Positions 34,696 through 44,037 are shown, counted from the first letter of the stretch. The stretch is DNA of 64,000 nucleotides from Halobacillus litoralis (GCF_020524085.2 NZ_CP129016.1:2536001-2600000); one strand, 5' to 3'. Made by a program: numbers and translations. Notes: generated by a model from the sequence alone, not told the origin.

Positions 34696-35220
34696 TTAAG
34701 AGGCACTGTCCTTGGTTTGCTGCTGACTTTTGAGATGGCGGATCGTCTTCAACAAATCCTCTGCACAAGCCCTGCCGAAGGGACCCGTCTGTTTTTGCTG
34801 ATAAAGCAATTCTCCCCTGTGGTTGATCAGGAAGAAAGCAGGCTCTCCGAAAGTACTGACTCCTTCTTTGGAAGTTGTTGCATGTTCCGTAAATACTCCG
34901 AATGCTTCAATGATAGAAAGGAATTCATCGGATAAAACGGGGAACGTGAGGTTTTCTTTTTCCGTCATACGGCTCAATTCCGCCAGGTTTTCTGCTGCAA
35001 TCCCCAGGACCGTAACATGTTCACTTGTAAATTCGCTGAGTTGGTCCTCCATCTGATTTAAAAAGCGTATGCACTCCGGCGACCATGACCCTCGGAAGAA
35101 AACGATCATATGCCAGCAATCTTTATGGACTTCCTGATGGGACTCTAACAAAAACTGTTCTCCAGTGACGGTAGGTAAAATAAAATTCGGAACACGATCC
35201 CCGAGCCTCAACTCAGACAT
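34696..35220 (-). CDS. Peroxiredoxin-like (AhpC/TSA redoxin) protein
   Basis: 174 aa with thioredoxin-like fold: 'LGDRVPNFILPTVTGEQF' head, 'MIVFFRGSWSPECIRFLNQ' active-site region, 'VTVLGIAAENLAELSRM', 'FPVLSDEFLSIIEAFGV' and 'GEPAFFLINHRGELLYQQ'. The active site keeps one Cys (SPEC) where thioredoxin-like relatives have CPYC, so it is a one-Cys form at this position. GGAGAGGAGGAG precedes the ATG. Confidence 0.8.
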   Translation of the reverse strand: MSELRLGDRVPNFILPTVTGEQFLLESHQEVHKDCWHMIVFFRGSWSPECIRFLNQMEDQLSEFTSEHVTVLGIAAENLAELSRMTEKENLTFPVLSDEFLSIIEAFGVFTEHATTSKEGVSTFGEPAFFLINHRGELLYQQKQTGPFGRACAEDLLKTIRHLKSQQQTKDSAS

Positions 35221-35450
35221 AGCTGCTCCTCCTCTCCTGTAGGTACTTCTTCAAGATAATCCAACCGCTCGTTAGTTGTGACTGTCCTTTAACGCTTTAA
35301 TTATATGGATCATGAAGATAGAAAAACGGTCTTTTCCTTTAGATTAACCAAATTTTAAGATAATTATAATAAATGGACGAATGCATATGAAACTTTTGTT
35401 ATTTTCAGCCGTATACACAAAGAAAGAGGTAAGAGGAAAGAGGGTTACAG

Positions 35451-35858
35451 ATGAACATGGAAAGAGAGCTATATGAGGAAGCAAAAGAACTGGTACAACA
35501 TAGATACCCGAGCGGGTGGGGAGGAGCGGCAGCGATAAGGATCGAAGACGGAACCATCCTCACCAGTATCGCTCCGGATGTCATCAATGATGCTGTGAAT
35601 CTTTGCATGGAAACAGGGGCGATCCTTGAAGCCCATAAGCGGAACCAGCGGGTCACGCATTCCCTTTGCATCGCCCGGGACGATGAGAAATCCTCAGTTA
35701 AAGTGTTGTCACCTTGCGGGATTTGTCAAGAGCGGTTGTTTTACTGGGGAGATGATGTGAAAGTCGCTGTCACCCATGAAGGTGAAGACCTTCTATTTAA
35801 AACACTTGCTGAAGTCCAGCCCCATCACTGGTCGAGAGCCTATGAGGGAGAAGAATGA
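35451..35858 (+). CDS. Cytidine deaminase-like / blasticidin-S deaminase-like protein
   Basis: 135 aa. The zinc site is 'NLCMETGAILEAHK' (Cys-x-Glu) and 'LSPCGICQERLFYWG' (PCxxC), giving three Cys ligands and the catalytic Glu. 'YPSGWGGAAAIRIEDGTIL' replaces the usual start. The layout resembles small cytidine deaminases and blasticidin-S deaminases; substrate not certain. It overlaps the next gene by 4 bases (ATGA). Confidence 0.8.
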   Translation: MNMERELYEEAKELVQHRYPSGWGGAAAIRIEDGTILTSIAPDVINDAVNLCMETGAILEAHKRNQRVTHSLCIARDDEKSSVKVLSPCGICQERLFYWGDDVKVAVTHEGEDLLFKTLAEVQPHHWSRAYEGEE

Positions 35859-36369
35859 ACCTTCAAATCCGGGATCAGAATTTGCAGGTATTGAAAAGAT
35901 GGGCAGGTGAATCCATTCAAGAAATTCAGTCTGGCTTCTTCCATATGTATTTGGATGATTTTAAGAATCAAAGTTTCACCAGTAGTGAAACGCTCGTGCT
36001 TATGAATGCACCGAACGGTACCTCGTTTTTGGGATCGAATCTGATTTGACGCCTGATTTTGAAGATGTTTGGCAGATTACCGTCAGTGAACAGCAAACAC
36101 CCAGCCCGCTTTCCTATGAGGAGAGGGCAGGTACTGCGCAGGCCACTCGTTCTTCAGGGGTGTCTTTGTTTAGTACCGTCGAAAGTATTGAGATTTATCA
36201 AAAGAACATAGATTCGTTTAATTTCGACTATGCCCTGGTGTTCACGATGAGCAATGGGGAGAGGTTTTGTATAGCTGGTGACACGTTCAGGTTCTGGGTG
36301 AGTTTTCATCCAGAACGGATAAAAGAGAAGCTTGCCGATTGCTCTGTGCGGTGGAAATGTAAAGCATAG
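35855..36369 (+). CDS. Unknown protein, about 171 aa, one-base frameshift
   Basis: The first frame runs to 36049 and a second from before 36046 to 36369. They join if the T5 run at 36026-36030 has one more T, reading 'NGTSFFGIESDLTPDFEDVW'. The start overlaps the deaminase stop, so both are co-expressed. The second part has 'FDYALVFTMSNGERFCIAGD' and 'FRFWVSFHPERIKEKL'. No family recognised. Confidence 0.6.
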
Positions 36370-36493
36370 AAACGTAGATTTGAAAGTTGGGAACCCATCG
36401 TGTTTCTTGCTAGTATCCTCCAAACTGAGATTGGAATGGGATTTTTGAATAGCTTGAACAAGCTTATCATTCTATCCGTGAAGTATGGCCTAC

Positions 36494-36598
36494 TTATCAG
36501 TGGGTTAGAGGAATTTATCACCGACTTTTGCTTTTTTTTCGGTGGGTTTTGCACTTTTATCAGTCGCTTTTGCCATTTTATCGGTGACTTTATAAAGA
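36494..36598 (+). repeat. Intergenic array of five 21-bp units
   Basis: Units start at 36494, 36515, 36536, 36557 and 36578, each beginning TTATC or TTTTC with a following GGTG, CCGAC or GTCGC core and CTTTTGC. The region 36370-36757 otherwise holds no gene. The spanning frame of 7-residue periodicity is a by-product. Confidence 0.8.
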
Positions 36599-36757
36599 CT
36601 ATAAAAGTAAATCTAATATCCTAGCATTTTTTAACAAAATATGACTATAAACCCATGTCAGTATTTTCAATTTATTCCATACATGGTACGCTTTTAGTAA
36701 GAATACAACGGAGAGCGCTGTCATTGTGTGCTCGAATTCGCAGAAAGGTGAGACATC

Positions 36758-37126
36758 GTGAAGAAATTACTTGTCGTTCTTTTACTCTTAGTCGTGGGTT
36801 GCAGTGTAGCAGGGAAAGACGTCAATGCATTTGATGGTCAAGTGACAGCAGTCAAAGTCGGCGGTCTGGAAGTCGAGTGCTCCTCAGCAGTGCAAGGGGA
36901 AGAGGAGGCAGACACGGAAGAAGGATGGCCCTGCCTCGTTCTCGTTCCTCATGATACTCCTGTCCATACAAATGATGGCGAGAACTTAAATATGGAAACG
37001 TTCAGAGAGCAGGCGAGAGAGGAGGAGCTTCTCAAAATCCGAGTGAAGCTCAGGGAAAGCACAGAGATCACGGAAGATCCAGAAACCAGGAAAGTGACAG
37101 CAGAGGAAATCACAGTCCTTGAATAG
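36758..37126 (+). CDS. Lipoprotein, 122 aa, DUF3221-like
   Basis: GAAAGGTG before the start. Lipobox 'LLLLVVGCSVAG' (Cys about residue 15), then a small beta-rich domain ('FDGQVTAVKVGGLEVECSS', 'LLKIRVKLRESTEITEDPET'), resembling secreted OB-fold-like DUF3221 proteins; that similarity is weak. Start of a run of small envelope genes. Confidence 0.6.
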   Translation: MKKLLVVLLLLVVGCSVAGKDVNAFDGQVTAVKVGGLEVECSSAVQGEEEADTEEGWPCLVLVPHDTPVHTNDGENLNMETFREQAREEELLKIRVKLRESTEITEDPETRKVTAEEITVLE

Positions 37127-37154
37127 AGGTCATACATATACTTGGGTTGTTTTC

Positions 37155-37571
37155 ATGAAAAGACTTTTGTTCCATCTGGGGTTTGCTGTATTTCTCATCG
37201 CCGCGATGATGGGGCTGCTGAGCATCCGCGGAGGACTTGTGGATCAGGCGGAGAAGGAATTCGACGTCGTGCCTCTGATGATTTTTGATTTTATCTTCCC
37301 GGTCGTCTTCGGGATGTTATTCGCTCTACCTTTTTTATGGCGCAGATATAAAGAAGGTCGATGGAAAGGTTTCACATGGCCCGAGTTCATCGGTATCGGT
37401 GTACCGAGCCTTTTCGTAACCTTATCGCACTGGTTGTTTTACACGAACTTCCCGATGAATCCAGTGACGAAGTTTTTTGCGATGCATGCGATCAATGGTC
37501 CCCTTCTTTTCGCGTTCATTTTTGGCTTCACCTTGATTTATTCGATTAGAAAAAGGGAAGATGCAGAATGA
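37155..37571 (+). CDS. Membrane protein, about 138 aa
   Basis: Four hydrophobic segments ('LLFHLGFAVFLIAAMMGLL', 'VPLMIFDFIFPVVFGMLFAL', 'FIGIGVPSLFVTLSHWLFY', 'AINGPLLFAFIFGFTLIY'). ATG 37155 is chosen; the ribosome binding site is weak and the frame opens at 37119. Family unknown. Overlaps the next gene by 4 bases. Confidence 0.6.
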   Translation: MKRLLFHLGFAVFLIAAMMGLLSIRGGLVDQAEKEFDVVPLMIFDFIFPVVFGMLFALPFLWRRYKEGRWKGFTWPEFIGIGVPSLFVTLSHWLFYTNFPMNPVTKFFAMHAINGPLLFAFIFGFTLIYSIRKREDAE

Positions 37572-37909
37572 AAGGCATTTATATAGGGATGCTTGTAGCT
37601 ATATTCCTTCTTTCTGCCTGTTCTCCCGGAGCAGGCGAGGGAGGACTTTTGAACCTTGGGCAGGTGCTCAGCATGAATCCTGATGCTGACTATGTAGAAT
37701 TGGAAAATGGGGAAGTCTACACGCATGGAGCTGAGTGGGTCAATGAGAAGAACCTGACGAAAGGGGAAAGAATCGCAGAAGTTGAAAAAGGGATGGCGAG
37801 CGACCTTCCCGCAGGAACCGCCCTATATGAATCGGAAGAAATCCCTGCTATATTGATAGCGGTATATGACGGAAAAACGAAACGTTATCATCTGGCTATG
37901 GGGGAGTAG
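37568..37909 (+). CDS. Lipoprotein, 113 aa
   Basis: Lipobox 'AIFLLSACSPGAG' (Cys about residue 18). Followed by 'YVELENGEVYTHGAEWVNEK' and 'PAILIAVYDGKTKRYHLAMG', a small beta-type domain. ATG overlaps the upstream stop. Family unknown. Confidence 0.65.
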   Translation: MKGIYIGMLVAIFLLSACSPGAGEGGLLNLGQVLSMNPDADYVELENGEVYTHGAEWVNEKNLTKGERIAEVEKGMASDLPAGTALYESEEIPAILIAVYDGKTKRYHLAMGE

Positions 37910-37922
37910 AAGGAGGAAAACA

Positions 37923-38672
37923 TTGTCTATGCAAGAGAAAGTGGCACTTGTAACAGGAGGCTCCAAAGGTCTTGGTAAGGGAATAGCTCAAAATCTGGCG
38001 GCTTCTGGTGTGACGGTGATGATCAATTACAATCGTGATCAGGAGTCGGCGGATGGAGTCGTTCATCAAATCCGTGAAAATGGCGGTCAAGCTTTCGCCA
38101 TCCAAGCCGATGTGACGAAAGAGGAAGAGGTGGACAGGCTGGTACGAGAAGCAGAACAACAAGCGGGCCGCCCAGTCAGTATCGTCGTAAACAATGCCAC
38201 AGGTCCGCAACCCGAATATTCCCTAGAAGAAGTGACTTGGGACGATTATCTCGATCAGCTGCTGTTTACGACAAAGGCTCCGCTATTGCTGACAAAAGCC
38301 GTCCTTCCTTCAATGAAGGAAGAAAAATGGGGGCGGATCATCAATATCGGAAGCGAAGTCGTCGAACTCGGCAATGCGCATTTTTCCAATTATGTAACGG
38401 CGAAGTCAGCGGTCGTCGGCATGACGCGTTCTTGGGCCAGTGAACTCGGGGAGCATGGCATTACGGTCAATGCCGTCCATCCTGGCTTTACACCTGTTGA
38501 ACGTCACGGAGAAGTATCAGAAGAGACAAAAGCTTCTTACCTTAAGGATGTTCCTTTGAAAAGGATGGGGGAGCCGCACGACATCGCGAATGCTGTCCGT
38601 TTCTTAAGCAGCGATGATGCATCATTCATTACAGGTCAGAACATCAGTGTCAATGGAGGGAAAACATTTTAG
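37923..38672 (+). CDS. Short-chain dehydrogenase/reductase (3-oxoacyl-ACP reductase-like)
   Basis: About 249 aa; AAGGAGG points to TTG 37923 (ATG 37929 is the alternative). NAD(P) motif 'ALVTGGSKGLGKGIAQNLA', 'VNNATGPQPE' (NNAG variant), Ser/Tyr/Lys catalytic region 'IINIGSEVVELG...NYVTAKSAVVGM' and 'SSDDASFITGQNISVNGGKT' at the end. A FabG-like reductase acting alone rather than in a fatty-acid operon. Confidence 0.88.
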   Translation: MSMQEKVALVTGGSKGLGKGIAQNLAASGVTVMINYNRDQESADGVVHQIRENGGQAFAIQADVTKEEEVDRLVREAEQQAGRPVSIVVNNATGPQPEYSLEEVTWDDYLDQLLFTTKAPLLLTKAVLPSMKEEKWGRIINIGSEVVELGNAHFSNYVTAKSAVVGMTRSWASELGEHGITVNAVHPGFTPVERHGEVSEETKASYLKDVPLKRMGEPHDIANAVRFLSSDDASFITGQNISVNGGKTF

Positions 38673-38689
38673 AGGGGTGTGTGATTGGG

Positions 38690-39625
38690 ATGAACAAAGA
38701 GACGGTGACACGCACGAGCAAATGGATCAAAAGGAACGCACGACCACTGGAAGCGGCCCGTTGGCATGCGTTGATGGAGGGCGGTTTGAAGAGTGAAGTC
38801 ATCCATTACATACGCGCCTTCCAAAACGAAGATGGAGGGTTCGGTCACGGCATCGAACCGGACTTTTGGCTGCCGCAATCTTCTCCAATGGCGACATGGG
38901 CTGCCGGTCAGTATTTGTACGAATTGGATGTCGCTTCTAAAGAGCGTGTCGTCCTTGATATGCTCTCCTACCTGTTGGAGATGTACGATGAAGAGACAGG
39001 CATGTGGCCCTCGGTCCTTCCTGAACATAACCATCACCCCCATGCTCCGTGGTGGCATTGGAAAGAAGGCGTCCAGGAAAATTGGATGTTCAACCCCGCA
39101 GCGGAACTAGCCGGTTTTCTCATCCACTGGTCGTATGAAGACAGTGAAGGGGCGAAAACGGGATGGGCGAGTGTAGAAAAAGCCGTCGCCCATTTAATGG
39201 CGGTCGATTTGATGGACTTTCATGAAGTCAACTGTTTTCAACGGTTGATGAATGTGCTGTTCCGTCATAAGGACAAAGTCGCTGTCCATACCCCTTTTAC
39301 ATTCGAAGAAGTGAATGCTAAAACGGTCCTGCTTGCTGAGAGGTGCATAGAGAAAGATCCGCAGAGTTGGGGCAGCAGCTACAAACCACTGCCTCTCGAT
39401 CTCATCCATTCACCGAAACATATCCTGGCTGAAAAGCACCCGAGACTGCTGAAGGAAAACCTGGACTTTTACTTGGAAACGATGAACGAAGAAGGTGTCT
39501 GGGACATCTCGTGGGATTGGGGAGATGACTCTGAAGCTTTCGCCGTCAGCAAAAGGCAGTGGCAGGGGATCTTAGCCGTGGATCGCTATCAGAAATTGAA
39601 AGCCTTCGGCCGTTTGCCGGAGTGA
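38690..39625 (+). CDS. Alpha/alpha-toroid (prenyltransferase/terpene-cyclase-like) protein
   Basis: 311 aa from ATG 38690 (GTG 38681 is possible). 'IRAFQNEDGGFGHGIEPDFW' is a QxxDGGFG repeat typical of alpha/alpha barrels, with 'MATWAAGQYLYELDV', 'PAAELAGFLIHWSYED' and 'WDISWDWGDDSEAFAVSKRQ' as further helices. No catalytic DxDD motif of cyclases is visible, so an enzymatic role is uncertain. Confidence 0.7.
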   Translation: MNKETVTRTSKWIKRNARPLEAARWHALMEGGLKSEVIHYIRAFQNEDGGFGHGIEPDFWLPQSSPMATWAAGQYLYELDVASKERVVLDMLSYLLEMYDEETGMWPSVLPEHNHHPHAPWWHWKEGVQENWMFNPAAELAGFLIHWSYEDSEGAKTGWASVEKAVAHLMAVDLMDFHEVNCFQRLMNVLFRHKDKVAVHTPFTFEEVNAKTVLLAERCIEKDPQSWGSSYKPLPLDLIHSPKHILAEKHPRLLKENLDFYLETMNEEGVWDISWDWGDDSEAFAVSKRQWQGILAVDRYQKLKAFGRLPE

Positions 39626-39654
39626 TGAGGGCGATGGAAAGAAGGAGAAAAGAA

Positions 39655-40128
39655 ATGAAAATCGTAGACTTGAAGCACCTATCCACCGAAGAGAAGGTGG
39701 ATTTTTTTCATACCCATTGGTGTGGCACAAAGATGGTCTTTTCGAGCGGCGTTTATGAATGCACGGATTTAGACGGCTTTGCTGCAGTGGAAAATGAAAA
39801 GATCCTAGGGTTGATTACCTATGTGAAAAAAGAGAGGGAGTGTGAAATCATCTCCCTCGACAGTCTGGTAGAAAACAAAGGCATCGGAACGTCGCTCATC
39901 CAGGCGGTAGAGGCTGAAGTGGAGCGGATGGATTGTCATTTCATCCGTGTCATTACGACGAACGACAATGTAAGAGCCCTCGCATTCTATCAAAAACGCG
40001 GGTTCCGTATGACTGAAATCTTACACGATGCCGTCCAGCGTGCCCGTGAAATCAAGCCGGAGATTCCGACCATCGGTAATCATGGCATCCCGATCGTTGA
40101 TGAACTTTTATTGGAAAAGGAGATTTGA
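39655..40128 (+). CDS. GNAT family N-acetyltransferase
   Basis: 157 aa from ATG 39655 (AAGGAG upstream). 'CEIISLDSLVENKGIGTSLI' (motif A) and 'VITTNDNVRALAFYQKRGFR' (motif B) are clear. The C-terminal 'PEIPTIGNHGIPIVDELLLE' is a known variant tail in this subgroup. 4 bases before the next start, suggesting one transcript. Confidence 0.85.
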   Translation: MKIVDLKHLSTEEKVDFFHTHWCGTKMVFSSGVYECTDLDGFAAVENEKILGLITYVKKERECEIISLDSLVENKGIGTSLIQAVEAEVERMDCHFIRVITTNDNVRALAFYQKRGFRMTEILHDAVQRAREIKPEIPTIGNHGIPIVDELLLEKEI

Positions 40129-40132
40129 TTGG

Positions 40133-40408
40133 ATGCGGACGTGGCAGTTGGTAGGTACACTTCTCGTTGTAACTGGACCTGTGCTCATCCTCTCTGGTGT
40201 GCAGAATACGTTGCTCGTCCTCTCGCTGATGGTGCCGGGGGTTCTGATCCTGATGGTGAATGCACTTTTACAGAAAAATGAGACGAGCTTAAGGTGCAGG
40301 CTGGGGCTTCATACATATGAGCGCGTGAGTTGGAAAGAAGATGGCCCTGGGGAAATCATTGAATGCCAGCGATGCAAAAGAAGAAAAGAAGTGATGAGAG
40401 GCTTTTAA
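40133..40408 (+). CDS. Small membrane protein with a C-terminal CxxC, 91 aa
   Basis: AAAAGGAGATTTG upstream of ATG 40133. Two helices ('LVGTLLVVTGPVLILSG', 'LLVLSLMVPGVLILMVNALL') and a cytoplasmic tail with 'SLRCRLGLHTYERV' and 'IIECQRCKRRKEV', a minimal zinc-ribbon-like element. Family unknown. Confidence 0.6.
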   Translation: MRTWQLVGTLLVVTGPVLILSGVQNTLLVLSLMVPGVLILMVNALLQKNETSLRCRLGLHTYERVSWKEDGPGEIIECQRCKRRKEVMRGF

Positions 40409-40450
40409 TATAGAGATTAGGATTCATAAAGGAATAAAGGAGGCGTGGGC

Positions 40451-40813
40451 ATGAAAGGTTTGTTAATCAAAGAGCCATGGATCGAGATGATCTTGAATGG
40501 AGAAAAGACGTGGGAAATCCGTGGCACGAACACGAAGCAGAGAGGGACGATCGGGTTGATAAAAAGCGGCTCCGGTCATGTATTCGGAACGGTGGATATC
40601 AAGGACAGCAAACTATTGACGAAAGAAGAATATGAGAAGAGCACACATTTGCATGGCATTCAGGAAGAGGATTGTCAGCCGATGCCATACAAGCGTACCT
40701 ATGCATGGGAGCTAGGGAATCCGGTCCTCTATGAAGAACCGATCCCCTATACTCATCCACTTGGAGCCGTCATCTGGGTGGACTTGGACAAGGCGATGAA
40801 GGCGGAAGTTTAA
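40451..40813 (+). CDS. ASCH domain protein
   Basis: 120 aa, AAGGAGGCG upstream. 'LLIKEPWIEMILNGEKTWEI' and 'RGTIGLIKSGSGHVFGTVDI' are the ASCH-domain signature (PUA-like RNA-binding or small-ligand fold). Similar proteins can bind RNA or hydrolyse modified nucleosides; the actual role is unknown. Confidence 0.85.
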   Translation: MKGLLIKEPWIEMILNGEKTWEIRGTNTKQRGTIGLIKSGSGHVFGTVDIKDSKLLTKEEYEKSTHLHGIQEEDCQPMPYKRTYAWELGNPVLYEEPIPYTHPLGAVIWVDLDKAMKAEV

Positions 40814-40828
40814 TCATCTACATACGGA

Positions 40829-40866
40829 AAAAGCCCATCTCTCCCTAAGAGAGATGGGCTTTCGCT
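40829..40866. terminator. Bidirectional terminator
   Basis: AAGCCCATCTCTC / GAGAGATGGGCTT with loop CCTAA, between converging genes. Confidence 0.88.
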
Positions 40867-42629
40867 TATCTTGGAATCCATATTTTCGAAAAATCGAAGT
40901 GACCGAACGACTGAAACCTGACGTCCTGGATCATCGGGTGGAACGTGCGGACTTTTACAGGATGGTATTGGAAAACCAACAGGTGCTGCTTTCGTATGTA
41001 CGTTTCAATCTCGTCCATGACCTGCTCTCGTCCTTCATACGTTTCCTGACTTTTGAAATCCTCGAGTTTGTCATGGATCCACTGCAATCCCCAATCCGGG
41101 AAAAAGCGCCGGAAGAAGAGGTTTTTATTATAAAAAGCTCCTAAAAAAGAGAGGTGGGGGTCGAGTGAGGACACTTCTCCCATGAAGATCAAATCCACGT
41201 CTTCGCTCATGTCTTCGGTATAGAAATTGGAAAAGTTGAAGGGATGCCGCTCGAAATGGATGCCGTACTCCGCTCCGCTTTCCTCGAGCCATTCCGCTTC
41301 TTTCACTGCACTAGGAAATTCAAGATGAAACAGCTTCAACGGTTCTCCCGAATAGCCGGATTTTTTCAACAGCTCTGGAATCAATGCGCTCTTTTTCTCC
41401 AAGTGTGTGGATCGTTTTGGCGTGAAGCTGCTGGCTTCTACATACTGATGATCACCAGCCGGTTCAGTCGGATCTCCGAAGGCGCGCCAGCCGAAAGCGT
41501 CCGCCATTCTTCCGATATCGAGAAAGTGGTAGATCGCTTCCCGGAAATGAGGGTCCTGGACGATGTTGTCTTTATGAAAATTGAACGTCAGGAAGCGGAA
41601 ACCGGTCTCGACTTCTTGCTTCTCGGCAGGATTCACATCTTCTCCGTCTGCCACTGTGAAATTGATGATGCTCGCCGCTTCCTGGGAAACTTTGAAAAAT
41701 TGGACCTCATCAAGTAACGGACGTTCTTTGAAATACCCGTCGAAAGCGGCGAGGACGAGCTTGTTCTCTGTGTGCTCTTTCAAGTAAAAAGGTCCGGTTC
41801 CGATCCACTCGTGTTCATTGAAGGGCGTTCCGGAAGGGAGGATGCACAAATTCGATGCCGCCATGTATCTTGGGAAAAATGGGTTCGATTCGTCCAAATG
41901 AATGATGACTTTATAACGGCTTGGACTATCAATGCTCCGGATGCCTTCTGTCAGCCAGGACGTGGAGGCTTCCGTGTTCATTGCTCTCGATAATGTGGAT
42001 TGGACATCCTCACTCGTCAGCTCTTCGTCATTATGGAACCGCACTCCTTTACGTAAATAGAACGTCCACGTCCTGGACGAGTCATCGACTTCCACATGAT
42101 GCGCGATATGTGGGAGAATCTCATCCTTTTCCGCATCATATTTCAGCAGCGGATCACCGAGCTGTTCAATCAGATGGGCTTCGAACGTGATCGAAACTTC
42201 CAGTGGATCGAGGGTCGTCAGTGACCGTGCGATGAAAGCATGGAGCACGTCTTTCGGACTGCTCTGCTCCCTGTAGCTGAACATTTTGCGGATATCATAG
42301 GACGCTTTGGCGATCCATGACTTCGGGATCGGCAGGCGCAGCAGATGGGCCGCTTCATCCAGCTCGTCCCGCTCGACACACGCGGTGACGAAATCCTCCA
42401 CTTCCTTTTGGAACGGTTTCGGAAAAAGGAGGGTGGACCGTTTTCCGCGCCCTTTGCCGGGAATGTACGTCAGCTTTCCATTCGCTTCTAGATCCTTCAA
42501 AATTCTCTTCGCATTTTTTTGTGAGCAATACCAAACGGCTTCAAGCTCCTGCAGTTTGAATGCGATCGTTTGGGCTGCTTCTCGTTCATACAGGTGGGCC
42601 CTCAGTGAAAAATACCGTTCGTCAAGCAT
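40866..42629 (-). CDS. SgrR-type transcriptional regulator
   Basis: 587 aa from ATG 42629, fixed by AGGAGG upstream. The N-terminal winged-helix region ('TIAFKLQELEAVWYCSQKNA', 'LKDLEANGKLTYIPGKGRG') is followed from about residue 130 by a peptide/solute-binding-protein-like domain ('LDPLEVSITFEAHLIEQLGD', 'GVRFHNDEELTSEDVQSTLS', 'WIGTGPFYLKEHTENKLVLA'). This HTH plus SBP_bac_5 fusion defines SgrR-like regulators, which sense a small solute. It is divergent from the MFS gene it most likely controls. Confidence 0.88.
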   Translation of the reverse strand: MLDERYFSLRAHLYEREAAQTIAFKLQELEAVWYCSQKNAKRILKDLEANGKLTYIPGKGRGKRSTLLFPKPFQKEVEDFVTACVERDELDEAAHLLRLPIPKSWIAKASYDIRKMFSYREQSSPKDVLHAFIARSLTTLDPLEVSITFEAHLIEQLGDPLLKYDAEKDEILPHIAHHVEVDDSSRTWTFYLRKGVRFHNDEELTSEDVQSTLSRAMNTEASTSWLTEGIRSIDSPSRYKVIIHLDESNPFFPRYMAASNLCILPSGTPFNEHEWIGTGPFYLKEHTENKLVLAAFDGYFKERPLLDEVQFFKVSQEAASIINFTVADGEDVNPAEKQEVETGFRFLTFNFHKDNIVQDPHFREAIYHFLDIGRMADAFGWRAFGDPTEPAGDHQYVEASSFTPKRSTHLEKKSALIPELLKKSGYSGEPLKLFHLEFPSAVKEAEWLEESGAEYGIHFERHPFNFSNFYTEDMSEDVDLIFMGEVSSLDPHLSFLGAFYNKNLFFRRFFPDWGLQWIHDKLEDFKSQETYEGREQVMDEIETYIRKQHLLVFQYHPVKVRTFHPMIQDVRFQSFGHFDFSKIWIPR

Positions 42630-42642
42630 CGATACACCTCCT

Positions 42643-42677
42643 AAAAGGGGACAGATTTTTCTAAATTGTACCCTTTT
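42643..42677. promoter_or_regulatory. Candidate operator between the SgrR-type regulator and the MFS gene
   Basis: AAAAGGGGACA and TGTACCCTTTT form an inverted repeat (10 of 11 matches) with a 13-base spacer in the divergent intergenic region. Its position fits autoregulation plus control of the transporter. Confidence 0.5.
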
Positions 42678-42726
42678 TACCCCTTTTTGGAAAGTCCATA
42701 ATAGAAGGAACAAAGGGGGAGGTCAC

Positions 42727-43993
42727 ATGTTCAAAGAATTGCATCCCAACATCCGGATCCGCATTTATACATCATTTCTCAGCCGGGTTGTAGGAGCCGC
42801 TGTGTTTCCATTCATGGCCATCTATTTTACAAAAGAAATCAATGCGACGGTGGCAGGCGTTCTGCTGCTGATTCAAGTCGCGGCTCAGTTCCTGACGGGT
42901 CTTTATGGCGGGTACTTAGCAGATATCATCGGCCGGAAACGCTTGATGGTGACAGGGGAGGTCCTGAAGCTAGCAGCTTTCATCGGCATGTTCCTAGCGA
43001 ACTCTCCGTGGTTCCAATCCGCATGGGTGACGTTTTTCATGCTGCTGCTCATCGGAATAGCCGGAGGTCTTGTGAACCCCGCGGCCGAGGCGATGCTCAT
43101 CGATGTCAGCACGAAAGATTCTCGGGCGTTCATGTATGCGATCAACTACTGGGCGATCAACATGTCGATGATGATCGGACTCATGATCGGCGGCTGGTTT
43201 TTTGAGAGGAACCTGTTCGAATTGATCGCTGTCCTCCTAGGGATCAGCTTGTTGACGCTCTGGATGACGAGTACGAAAATCACAGATACATACGTCGTGA
43301 GCGAAGAGAAAGTGAGGGAAGGGTACGGACTGAAGCCGGTTTTGAAAAATTACAGCCTCGTCATGAAAGACATCCCGTTCCTCGCGTTCACAATCGGCGG
43401 GATTGCGATCTTAGGCATCGAATTCCAGCGCAACAATTTCATTTCCGTCCGTCTCGAACAGGACATCGCATCAAACATGATGGACCTTTTCGGACTGTTT
43501 TCTTTCGAACTGGACGGCATCCGGCTGCTCAGCCTGCTGACGGTCGCAAATACCTTGTTCATCGTTCTGTTCACATCACTTTTCTCAAGATGGATCAAAG
43601 GGAAAAGAGAAGAACCGATCATGTATGCCGGCTTCGCCTTGTTCGGACTGGGCTATGCTTTTCTTGCGTTCAGTAATCACATCCCCAGGGCTCTTCATCG
43701 CTGTCATCGTCCTTTCGATCGGTGAATTGCTGTATGTCCCGACAAGACAGTCGATCCTTGCCGATATCGTCGATGATACGCGCCGGGGAGCTTATATGGC
43801 TTTCAACGGCCTGGTCTTCCAGTTCGGAAAAATCCTCGGAGCCTTGGGAATCATCATCGGGAATGTCATCGGAGGGTACGGCATGGCTGTGCTTTATGTC
43901 GGACTCGTGTTTGTAGGCATCCACTTTTCCAGAATGGCGATTCGGCGTAGGAAATCACCGGAAGAAATCGTCCTTGAGGCGAGTGGTTCATAA
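42727..43993 (+). CDS. MFS efflux transporter, one-base frameshift
   Basis: 421 aa restored, from ATG 42727 (GGGGGAGG upstream). MFS landmarks: 'YGGYLADIIGRKRLMV' (motif A after helix 2), 'VNPAAEAMLIDVSTKDSRAF' and 'YVPTRQSILADIVDDTRRGA'. The first frame breaks at about 43690; deleting one C from C4 at 43683-43686 restores 'SNHIPGLFIAVIVLSIGE' and runs to 43993. Twelve helices are then complete. Divergent from an SgrR-type regulator, as for sugar- or drug-efflux pumps; substrate unknown. Confidence 0.85.
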
Positions 43994-44002
43994 GAAGGGA
44001 AG

Positions 44003-44037
44003 ACAGGAGAGGGAATCCTCTCCTGTCTTTTTTTTGG
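44003..44037 (+). terminator. Terminator of the MFS gene
   Basis: GACAGGAGAGG / CCTCTCCTGTC with GAAT loop and T8. Confidence 0.92.

Noticed and set aside
36400..36624. 74-codon frame across the second 21-bp array
   Set aside because: No ribosome binding site; 7-residue periodicity comes from the 21-bp repeat.
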